DNA of 6,109 bases from Candidatus Micrarchaeota archaeon CG08_land_8_20_14_0_20_59_11. GTDB lineage: Archaea; Micrarchaeota; Micrarchaeia; Norongarragalinales; Norongarragalinaceae. Below, in pieces: positions 1-4,398 of this stretch. The stretch covers positions 1 to 6,109 of the forward strand of contig PEXZ01000059.1 in the NCBI GenBank assembly GCA_002763345.1, in the 5' to 3' direction. The stretch's first letter is position 1. Each line of letters starts with the position of its first letter. The notes under the pieces are model-generated. The model had not been told where the DNA came from. It worked only from the letters and a program-made list of their open reading frames with translations, and searched no databases. The translations under genes were made by a program, and so were the position numbers.

Positions 1-84
1 GACGCTTCAGTCCGCAGGAAGGTCGCGGAGGCGCTCAGGCGCAACGCCCGGGTTGTCGAAGATGCGGACGCGGAGCTTCGTTAG
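1..84 (+). CDS. 3' end of an unidentified protein gene (partial)
   Basis: The frame is open from the first base of the window and ends at TAG (82-84), giving 27 codons of a C-terminus. The peptide is charged and probably helical, rich in Arg, Ala and Glu (it contains VRRKVAEALRR and ends EDADAELR). By eye, 20 of its 27 third codon positions are G or C, in keeping with the genuine genes here, which favours real coding over chance. The stop lies 42 bases before the apt start, so this gene and apt could be co-transcribed. Too little remains to name a family. Confidence 0.5.
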   Translation, partial: DASVRRKVAEALRRNARVVEDADAELR

Positions 85-92
85 ATTTTTAT
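85..92 (+). promoter_or_regulatory. Possible TATA box for apt
   Basis: An AT-only stretch (ATTTTTAT) follows directly after the stop codon of the upstream gene, about 39 bases before the apt ATG. If it is a TATA box, transcription would begin near 112-116, just ahead of the AGGTGA ribosome binding site. No clear BRE is visible. Co-transcription from further upstream is equally possible. Confidence 0.3.
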
Positions 93-110
93 GCGGTTCC
101 CCCCCGCATA
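90..110 (+). repeat. Inverted repeat (7-bp stem) before apt ribosome binding site
   Basis: TATGCGG (90-96) pairs perfectly with CCGCATA (104-110) across a 7-base pyrimidine-rich loop. The stem ends 7 bases before the GGTGA of apt. It could form a hairpin in a transcript running in from the upstream gene. If the TATA-like element at 85-92 is used, the repeat would lie mostly outside the mRNA and could only act as a DNA site. A smaller overlapping dyad, GCATA-T-TATGC (106-116), competes with it. Confidence 0.35.
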
Positions 111-116
111 TTATGC

Positions 117-122
117 AGGTGA
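117..122 (+). promoter_or_regulatory. Ribosome binding site of apt
   Basis: AGGTGA stands 4 bases before ATG 127. It decides the start: the in-frame ATG at 91 lies inside the inverted repeat, has no such site, and would add 12 residues not found in the family. Confidence 0.7.
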
Positions 123-126
123 ACGG

Positions 127-648
127 ATGGACCTTTCCTCGAAGATACGCAACGTGCCCGACTTCCCGAAGAAGGGAATAGGGTTCAAGGACATCACGAC
201 TTTGCTCAAGGACAGGGCGGCGTTCCGTGACGCGGTGAAGCAGCTTTCCGCGCCCTACCGCGGCGAGAGCATCGACTTGGTTGTCGGCGTCGAGAGCCGC
301 GGCTTCATTCTCGGCGCGGCAGTGGCGCACGAGTTGGGCGTCGGATTTGTCCCGCTCCGCAAGCCGGGCAAGCTTCCCTACACGAAGATAAGGCAGGAAT
401 ATGCGCTCGAGTACGGCACGGACGCCATCGAAATACATGAGGACGCGATTGCGCCCGGCGAACGCGTTTTGCTGGTGGACGACTTGCTGGCTACCGGCGG
501 CACTGCGAAGGCGGCGTGCGACTTGATTGAGAAGCTGGGCGGAAAAATCGTAGGGCTTGAATTTTTGATAGAGCTGTCCTTCCTGAACGGCCGCGAGAAA
601 CTCGGCTCCCGCAAGGTTAGGGCGCTTATCGAGTACGATTCGGAGTGA
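127..648 (+). CDS. apt: Adenine phosphoribosyltransferase
   Basis: Cytosolic purine-salvage enzyme that joins adenine and PRPP to give AMP and pyrophosphate. The 173-residue product matches the usual family length of about 170-185. Visible landmarks are the N-terminal VPDFPKKGIGFKDIT signature (residues 10-24), ESRGF (56-60), RKPGKLP (78-84) with the mobile loop after it, and the PRPP-binding motif VLLVDDLLATGGT (114-126) with its paired Asp118-Asp119. The start at 127 is chosen for its AGGTGA site and the normal N-terminus. The sequence resembles the classical Apt of bacteria and eukaryotes rather than the divergent purine phosphoribosyltransferase-like proteins common in archaea (family-level judgement by eye). 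In this neighbourhood it could recycle adenine released from SAM by-products, but that link is inference. The enzyme call itself is secure. Confidence 0.95.
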   Translation: MDLSSKIRNVPDFPKKGIGFKDITTLLKDRAAFRDAVKQLSAPYRGESIDLVVGVESRGFILGAAVAHELGVGFVPLRKPGKLPYTKIRQEYALEYGTDAIEIHEDAIAPGERVLLVDDLLATGGTAKAACDLIEKLGGKIVGLEFLIELSFLNGREKLGSRKVRALIEYDSE

Positions 649-670
649 TTGACGCCTTGCCGAATCCGCG

Positions 671-688
671 CATCAAAAGCCATTTATT
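671..688 (+). promoter_or_regulatory. BRE/TATA promoter of the UPF0173 hydrolase gene
   Basis: CATCAAAAGC (671-680) is followed by CATTTATT (681-688). The TATA-like core is centred about 25 bases before ATG 710, so transcription should start at or next to the start codon. No GGTGA-like site precedes that ATG, consistent with a leaderless mRNA. The same 10-mer plus a TATA box recurs before the tRNA gene at 6023-6041. Confidence 0.6.
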
Positions 689-709
689 CCGCGGCTGCGA
701 ATCGCGTTT

Positions 710-1387
710 ATGGCTGCCGTGCGCTATCTGGGGCATTCGGGGTTCGAGGTCGCTTGGGGGCAGCACGTCGTCTATTTCGACCCGTGGCTGGAGCTCCGCC
801 CCAGGGAGGAGCAGCGCCTGATTCCGCCCGCGATAACGTCCGACCGCGTCCGCAAAGCCGACTTAATCTTCGTCTCGCACGAGCACCACGACCATTGCGA
901 CCCAGCAGCGATAAGCGACATCGTCGCGCGCACGTTCGCACAGGTTGTTGCTCCCGAAGAAACCCTTGCGCGAATAGACATCCCGCCCCGCTACCGCGTT
1001 TCGGCGATGGCTGGGGACAACTTCACGGTGATGGGGATAAACGTAAGCGTCGTTCCCGCCAAGCATCCGCAGTCCGTCCACCCAGTAGGCTTCATAATCG
1101 ATGCAGGAGGAAAAAAGATATACTTCGCGGGCGACACCTACGACTTCTACGAGATGAGCACGTTCGACGTCGACCTCGCCATGCTGCCCATAGGCGGGAC
1201 TTATACAATGGACGCGATTGCGACCGTAAAGGCGCTGAAGATGATGCGCGCCGACTTCGTCGTGCCCATGCATTACGGGACGTTCGCGCGCATACAAGCG
1301 AATCCCGACGACTTCGCCGCGCGGGTAAAGGGAAGCACGAAGACCGAACCAGTTGTGCTGAACGTGGGCGAGACGTTCGAGCTCTGA
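710..1387 (+). CDS. UPF0173-type metal-dependent hydrolase (metallo-beta-lactamase fold)
   Basis: A 225-residue protein of the metallo-beta-lactamase superfamily, close to the UPF0173 group in both length and motifs. It begins with LGHSGFEV (residues 8-15), typical of the group. The metal-binding motif HxHxDH is complete as His57, His59, Asp61 and His62. Further ligands are visible: His119 (AKHP), Asp142 (GDT) and His188 (PMHYGTF). PIGGTYTMD (160-168) is a group signature. No key residue is missing, so a dinuclear metal site and hydrolase activity are expected. The substrate is unknown for most members, and I do not assign one. No signal peptide is seen, so it is probably cytosolic. The gene has its own promoter 61 bases after apt and converges with rps6e, leaving 5 bases between the stop codons. 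Confidence 0.9.
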   Translation: MAAVRYLGHSGFEVAWGQHVVYFDPWLELRPREEQRLIPPAITSDRVRKADLIFVSHEHHDHCDPAAISDIVARTFAQVVAPEETLARIDIPPRYRVSAMAGDNFTVMGINVSVVPAKHPQSVHPVGFIIDAGGKKIYFAGDTYDFYEMSTFDVDLAMLPIGGTYTMDAIATVKALKMMRADFVVPMHYGTFARIQANPDDFAARVKGSTKTEPVVLNVGETFEL

Positions 1388-1392
1388 GCGGG

Positions 1393-1411
1393 TTATTTCT
1401 TCTTTTCTTCT
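1393..1411 (+). terminator. T-rich terminator of the hydrolase gene, inside the rps6e coding sequence
   Basis: Fourteen of 19 bases are T on the + strand, starting 6 bases after the hydrolase stop codon. Archaeal intrinsic terminators are mainly T-tracts, so this is the obvious release site. The same bases on the - strand encode the Lys/Glu tail (EEKKK) and stop codon of S6e. Confidence 0.5.
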
Positions 1412-1809
1412 GTAGCTGGCTTCGCTTCCTTCGGTTTCGGCGTGAAACCCAAGTCCGCGAGCGGCTTCGCGCCCGCCTCCGCGATTTTCGCGTTGAGCTG
1501 CATCGTGTTCTCGCCGACGGTGTTGCCCGCGACGGTTTTCTTGATTTTCTGCCCCCTGTGCAAGCCGCGCACTCCCGCGCCTCCGCCGAGAATCGCCTTC
1601 GTCTTGCGGCTGCCCTTCACGTCCTTGCGCATGGGCGTTCCCTCGCGGTTGCTTCCGCCCGTGATTTCGAGCGTGTAGCCGTCGAGCCCGATTATTCCGC
1701 CGTCGAATTTCTCGCCGATGGTTTTTCCGTACAGCTGGGATTCCTTTGCCTTCTCGATTTCCTTCTGGAAGGAGTTCCCCGTCTTCGAATCGCTGAACAC
1801 AATCTTCAT
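1393..1809 (-). CDS. rps6e: 30S ribosomal protein S6e (eS6)
   Basis: Small-subunit ribosomal protein shared by archaea and eukaryotes and absent from bacteria. The 138-residue product starts MKIVFSDSKTG and contains the characteristic core GGSNREGTPMRKDVKG (about residues 52-67) followed by GVRGLHRGQKIKKTV, with a basic RNA-binding character. The C-terminus carries a low-complexity Lys/Pro/Ala/Glu tail (PKPKEAKPATEEKKK), making it a little longer than many archaeal S6e proteins (about 125-130). ATG 1809 is chosen because GGTGA stands 4 bases before it; the in-frame ATG at 1833 lies within the upstream inverted repeat. It is the second gene after rps2, 44 bases downstream, with no TATA box of its own, so the two are probably co-transcribed. 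Confidence 0.95.
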   Translation of the reverse strand: MKIVFSDSKTGNSFQKEIEKAKESQLYGKTIGEKFDGGIIGLDGYTLEITGGSNREGTPMRKDVKGSRKTKAILGGGAGVRGLHRGQKIKKTVAGNTVGENTMQLNAKIAEAGAKPLADLGFTPKPKEAKPATEEKKK

Positions 1810-1813
1810 AGAA

Positions 1814-1818
1814 TCACC
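1814..1818 (-). promoter_or_regulatory. Ribosome binding site of rps6e
   Basis: On the - strand GGTGA lies 4 bases before ATG 1809. A second GGGTGA lies just upstream (1821-1826), directly against the 3' arm of the hairpin at 1827-1850. The nearer copy fixes the start codon. Confidence 0.7.
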
Positions 1819-1826
1819 TTTCACCC

Positions 1827-1850
1827 GATGCATTCCTTATGGAATGCATC
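1827..1850 (-). repeat. Perfect 10-bp hairpin between rps2 and rps6e
   Basis: GATGCATTCC (1827-1836) and GGAATGCATC (1841-1850) are exact inverted repeats separated by a 4-base loop. The hairpin fills the gap between the two ribosomal genes: it begins 3 bases after the rps2 stop and ends next to the two GGTGA sequences before rps6e. There is no T-tract after it on the - strand, so it does not look like a terminator. An mRNA structure (translational control, processing or stability) fits better; a DNA operator dyad is possible. Confidence 0.65.
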
Positions 1851-1853
1851 CAT

Positions 1854-2441
1854 TTAAGCTTCAAAATCCTCGGGCTTGTAAGCGTACTCCTCGTCGGACG
1901 CGAGCGCTCCCTTCTGCCGCAGAACCTCGCGCGCCACCACCCAGAACAGGAGCGCGATTGCCTTGCGTCCCTTGTTGTTCGTCGGGATGACGAGGTCGAT
2001 GTACTTCGTGCCGTTGTTCGTGTCGCAGAACGCGATTACGGGCACGTTCGCCGTGAACGCCTCGCGTACCGCCTGCTTGTCGATTCCGGGGTCGACTACC
2101 AGCACGAGCGACGGCTCCGCGAAATCCTTTCGCGACGGGTTCGTCAGGCGTCCGGGAGCGAAGCGCCCAGCCATCGGCGCGCAGCCCGTAATCTCGCAGA
2201 AAAGCTCAATGGCGCGCTTGGCGTTGTCCTTGCTGCCGATTATCGCGACGTCCTTCGGGTCGTATCTCGAAAGCAGGTTCACCGCCATGTGCAGCCTTTC
2301 GTCGAGTTTCTTCAAGTCGATGACGTGCAGCCCGTCCTCGCGCGCGCGATAGATGTACTGCTTCATCGAGCCGTTCTTCAGGCGGGTGCCGATGTGCACG
2401 CCTGCGCTCAGGTACGTCTCCTGCGGAACGTAAAGCTCCAT
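1854..2441 (-). CDS. rps2: 30S ribosomal protein S2 (uS2), archaeal/eukaryotic type
   Basis: Small-subunit ribosomal protein of 195 residues. Landmarks are AGVHIGT (13-19), the segment DPKDVAIIGS (61-70), GRFAPGRLTNP (92-102), VVDPGIDKQAV (115-125), and the archaeal/eukaryotic signature PTNNKGRKA (153-161) with WVVAREVLR following. It lacks the longer helical insertion of bacterial S2 (bacterial proteins run about 240 residues). ATG 2441 is preceded by GGTGA (8 bases away) and by a second purine run, AGGAG, directly against the ATG. It leads the rps2-rps6e pair. The usual archaeal partners of S2 (rpoK, enolase) are not next to it. Upstream is the CBS regulator on the same strand, 135 bases away. 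Confidence 0.96.
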   Translation of the reverse strand: MELYVPQETYLSAGVHIGTRLKNGSMKQYIYRAREDGLHVIDLKKLDERLHMAVNLLSRYDPKDVAIIGSKDNAKRAIELFCEITGCAPMAGRFAPGRLTNPSRKDFAEPSLVLVVDPGIDKQAVREAFTANVPVIAFCDTNNGTKYIDLVIPTNNKGRKAIALLFWVVAREVLRQKGALASDEEYAYKPEDFEA

Positions 2442-2444
2442 CTC

Positions 2445-2537
2445 CTATTTCACCCCAACTGGACGCTCATCGCAAATGAGCGTCGAACAAACCGCGCAAA
2501 GAAGAAAAGCGGCGTCGTTAGTCTCCGCGCATTTCAT
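2445..2537 (-). CDS. Candidate 30-residue leader ORF before rps2
   Basis: An ATG at 2537 opens 30 codons ending at TAG (2447-2445), three bases before the rps2 ATG and in the same frame. The peptide begins MKCAETND and has four cysteines (residues 3, 14, 17, 22), including CAVC. It spans the hairpin at 2462-2484 and covers the rps2 ribosome binding site, so translating it would open that hairpin. No ribosome binding site precedes it, although a start near the predicted transcript 5' end could be read without one. It may well be fortuitous; a short open frame in GC-rich DNA is not surprising. Confidence 0.2.
   Translation of the reverse strand: MKCAETNDAAFLLCAVCSTLICDERPVGVK
2450..2454 (-). 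promoter_or_regulatory. Ribosome binding site of rps2
   Basis: On the - strand GGTGA (within GGGGTGA) stands 8 bases before ATG 2441, and AGGAG abuts the ATG. The 3' arm of the hairpin at 2462-2484 ends 7 bases upstream. Confidence 0.6.
2462..2484 (-). repeat. Perfect 9-bp hairpin in the rps2 leader
   Basis: GACGCTCAT (2462-2470) and ATGAGCGTC (2476-2484) are exact inverted repeats around a 5-base loop. The hairpin ends 7 bases before the rps2 GGTGA, nearly the same placement as the hairpin before rps6e. No T-tract follows it on the - strand, so a terminator for the upstream regulator gene is unlikely. A leader structure controlling S2 translation is a reasonable inference. Confidence 0.6.
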
Positions 2538-2571
2538 AGACGCGCAAAGCCGTAGTTATTCCGCCGCCCCG

Positions 2572-2581
2572 CCTTATTAAA
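2572..2581 (-). promoter_or_regulatory. Possible TATA box for the rps2-rps6e operon
   Basis: TTTAATAA on the - strand overlaps the stop codon of the CBS regulator gene. A start about 26 bases downstream would lie near 2551, giving an rps2 leader of about 110 bases that carries the candidate small ORF and the hairpin. The remaining leader is GC-rich with no better TATA match. Between here and rps2, CGCGCAAAG (+ strand reading) occurs twice, at 2493-2501 and 2541-2549. Confidence 0.35.
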
Positions 2582-3137
2582 CGTGACGCTTCGACGCCGC
2601 GGACAGCACGTCGGACTTCGTGATTATTCCCGCGATTTTTCCGCGTCGGGTAATCAGCACCGCCTTCTCGTGCATGAGCAGCGCGGTTGCCGCCTGAAGC
2701 GGCGCGCCCTCGTCGATTTGCGGGAAAGGCGGTTCCATCACCGTGGCGATTGTTTCCTGCGCGAGGTTCGCGCCCCTCTCCACGAGCGCGAGCACCGCCT
2801 CCTCGCTGATGCTTCCGACGACGCTCTCGCCCTCCACGACGGGGAGTTGCGATACGCCGAGCTTCCGCATGAGCGCCACCGCCCCCGACGCCTTCTCATG
2901 AGGCGGAATCGCGCGGACGCGCCTGCTCATCGCGTCCCTCGCCTTCAAGCCCGTGGCGTGCTCCTTCGCCTCGAGCGCGTCGAGGATGCGCCGCACGCGC
3001 GAATACGACGCGTCGCTCCTTCCGGCTTCGAGCTTCGCGACGAGCGACTGGCTCACGCCCGCCTCTTTCGCCAGTTCAGCCTGCATCATGCCCAGCGCCG
3101 CCCGCCGTTTCCGTATCGCAGCAATCTCCGCGTCCAT
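2577..3137 (-). CDS. Transcriptional regulator: XRE-type HTH plus two CBS domains
   Basis: A 186-residue protein with an N-terminal Cro/C1-type helix-turn-helix (about residues 4-58; core QAELAKEAGVSQSLVAKLEAG at 19-39) and a C-terminal CBS pair (CBS1 about 65-118, from ARDAMSRRV to VVGSIS; CBS2 about 124-180, from TVMEPPFPQI to GIITKSDVL). This is the archaeal group of predicted regulators with C-terminal CBS domains (COG3620-like). CBS pairs bind adenosyl ligands such as AMP, ATP, SAM or MTA. The gene diverges from metK across 70 bases, so control of metK, of itself, or of both is likely, perhaps in response to SAM (inference). ATG 3137 gives a normal HTH start; an upstream in-frame ATG at 3230 would overlap metK. 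No clear ribosome binding site precedes 3137, and a short or absent leader is likely. The stop is followed in frame by a second TAA. Confidence 0.9.
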   Translation of the reverse strand: MDAEIAAIRKRRAALGMMQAELAKEAGVSQSLVAKLEAGRSDASYSRVRRILDALEAKEHATGLKARDAMSRRVRAIPPHEKASGAVALMRKLGVSQLPVVEGESVVGSISEEAVLALVERGANLAQETIATVMEPPFPQIDEGAPLQAATALLMHEKAVLITRRGKIAGIITKSDVLSAASKRHV

Positions 3138-3207
3138 ATATTCCAATCGTAATAATTTCAACAGTAAATTATTTATATCTTGCGGTGCTCGTCTTTTAGG
3201 TGGTTTT
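3138..3207. promoter_or_regulatory. Divergent promoter region between the CBS regulator and metK
   Basis: A strikingly AT-rich stretch (3148-3179) in otherwise GC-rich DNA separates the two divergent genes. The segment TATTTATA (3170-3177) reads as a TATA-like box on both strands: TATAAATA toward the regulator, about 36 bases from its ATG, and TTTATATC toward metK, about 33 bases from its ATG. One TATA region may therefore serve both directions, making the two promoters mutually exclusive or jointly controlled. No long dyad operator is evident by eye. Confidence 0.6.
3198..3203 (+). promoter_or_regulatory. Ribosome binding site of metK
   Basis: AGGTGG is placed 4 bases before ATG 3208, the same spacing as at apt and rps6e. 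It supports this start over the in-frame ATG at 2953, which would overlap the regulator. No hairpin stands ahead of it, unlike the other three GGTGA-type sites in the window. Confidence 0.65.
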
Positions 3208-4365
3208 ATGGCAGAAAGAAAGTTTTTCACGTCGGAGTCAGTTACCGAAGGTCACCCGGACAAAATCTGCGACCAGGTTTCCGACGCGATACTCGACGCG
3301 ATGCTGGCGAAGGACCCAGAGGCGCGCGTCGCAATCGAGTGCATGACTACTACGGGCTCGCTGATGATAGCGGGCGAAGTGACGACGAATTGCTACGTCG
3401 ACATTCCCGCCGTGGCGCGCCAAACGCTGAAGGAAATCGGCTACACGAATCCCGAGTTCGGGCTCGACTCCAGCGACTGCGGAGTGTGGACGAGCATCCA
3501 CGAGCAGTCCCGCAACATCGCCGTAGGCGTGGATTCCTCGGCAAAAAAGGAGCAGGGCGCAGGCGACCAGGGCATGATGTTCGGATTCGCGTGCAACGAG
3601 ACGAAGGAACTGATGCCGCTCCCGATTTCGCTTGCGCACCGGCTGACGATGCGCCTCGCCGAGGTGCGCAAGAAGAAGATTCTCGACTGGGTCCGCCCCG
3701 ACGGGAAGTCGCAGGTTACCGTGGAATACGAGGGCGGCAAGCCGAAACGCGTCGACGCGGTGGTAATCGCGGTCCACCACGACTTGGCTGTCTCGCGCGA
3801 GAAGCTGGTGGCTGACGTGATGGAGCACGTCATCAAACCCGTTTGCGGCAACCTGACGGACGCGGATACGAAATACTTCATCAACGCAACCGGCGTCTTC
3901 GCAGTAGGCGGGCCCGAGGCGGACACCGGCGTGACGGGCCGCAAAATCATAGTCGACACGTACGGCGGCATGGGCAGGCACGGCGGGGGGTGCTTCAGCG
4001 GAAAGGACCCGAGCAAGGTGGACCGTTCGGCTGCATACGCGGCGCGCTACATCGCGAAGAACATCGTCGCAGCGGGACTCGCGGAAAGATGCGAGGTGCA
4101 GCTTTCGTACAGCATCGGAGTCGCCGAGCCGGTTTCCGTGCGCGTGGACTGCTTCGGCACGAACAAGATTCCCGAGGACAAACTCTCCGCGCTCATACGC
4201 AGGCACTTCCCGCTCAAGCCAGCCGACATCATTCGCGAGCTGAAGCTCAAGCGTCCCATATATAAGAAGACGGCGGCGTACGGGCACTTCGGCCGCGAGG
4301 ACCCCGATTTCACGTGGGAGAAGACGGACAAGGCAGACGCCCTGCGCAAGGAAGCGGGCGCGTAA
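3208..4365 (+). CDS. metK: S-adenosylmethionine synthetase, bacterial MetK type
   Basis: Makes SAM from methionine and ATP, releasing phosphate and pyrophosphate; cytosolic, usually a tetramer. At 385 residues it matches bacterial MetK (E. coli 384) along its whole length. Landmarks are TSESVTEGHPDKICDQ (8-23) with the catalytic His16, the signature GAGDQGMMFG (117-126), the DTYGG block (250-254), the phosphate loop HGGGCFSGKDP (258-268), and VDRSAAYAARY. Most archaea instead use a very divergent archaeal MAT family, so a bacterial-type enzyme beside S2 and S6e suggests horizontal transfer or a lineage-specific replacement. Two departures are visible: Cys262 replaces the Ala normally found in GGGAFSGKD, and QSRNIAVGVD (100-109) departs from the usual QSPDIAxGV. 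The start is fixed by AGGTGG. It diverges from the CBS regulator, its likely controller. Confidence 0.97.
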   Translation: MAERKFFTSESVTEGHPDKICDQVSDAILDAMLAKDPEARVAIECMTTTGSLMIAGEVTTNCYVDIPAVARQTLKEIGYTNPEFGLDSSDCGVWTSIHEQSRNIAVGVDSSAKKEQGAGDQGMMFGFACNETKELMPLPISLAHRLTMRLAEVRKKKILDWVRPDGKSQVTVEYEGGKPKRVDAVVIAVHHDLAVSREKLVADVMEHVIKPVCGNLTDADTKYFINATGVFAVGGPEADTGVTGRKIIVDTYGGMGRHGGGCFSGKDPSKVDRSAAYAARYIAKNIVAAGLAERCEVQLSYSIGVAEPVSVRVDCFGTNKIPEDKLSALIRRHFPLKPADIIRELKLKRPIYKKTAAYGHFGREDPDFTWEKTDKADALRKEAGA

Positions 4366-4369
4366 ATGG

Positions 4370-4397
4370 TTTTTTAAGCGCGCCGCCTTTTTCTTTT
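4370..4397 (+). promoter_or_regulatory. metK terminator tracts and TATA box of the transglutaminase gene
   Basis: TTTTTTAAG (4370-4378) begins 4 bases after the metK stop and is centred about 25 bases before ATG 4399, so it can serve as TATA box for the next gene. It and the second tract TTTTTCTTTT (4388-4397) also look like archaeal T-tract terminators for metK. No ribosome binding site precedes ATG 4399, which predicts a leaderless mRNA. Confidence 0.5.
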
Positions 4398-4398
4398 C

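Noticed and set aside
91..126. Upstream in-frame ATG as the apt start
   Set aside because: It would add 12 residues absent from the family and begin inside the inverted repeat. AGGTGA correctly placed before 127 is decisive.
1827..1850. Hairpin as a bacterial-style intrinsic terminator for rps2
   Set aside because: No T-tract follows it on the - strand, and rps6e begins only 17 bases beyond it with a good ribosome binding site.
649..1857. Long + strand open frame (402 codons) covering the hydrolase gene and rps6e
   Set aside because: Its peptide is Arg/Ala-rich with no recognisable motif and runs antisense to S6e. It is a GC-driven shadow; the real + gene is in another frame with a complete HxHxDH site.
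2493..2549. Direct repeat CGCGCAAAG at 2493-2501 and 2541-2549 as an operator pair
   Set aside because: Nine bases in GC-rich DNA can recur by chance. There is no dyad symmetry and no further copy near the promoter. It is noted in the promoter entry only.
1839..2555. 238-codon + strand frame antisense to rps2
   Set aside because: It lies opposite a highly conserved ribosomal gene, has no ribosome binding site or TATA box, and looks low in complexity.
3238..4287. 349-codon - strand frame opposite metK
   Set aside because: The composition is dominated by Arg, Val, His and Ala, as expected of the complement of a GC-rich gene, and no family features are seen. metK matches its family across the whole length.
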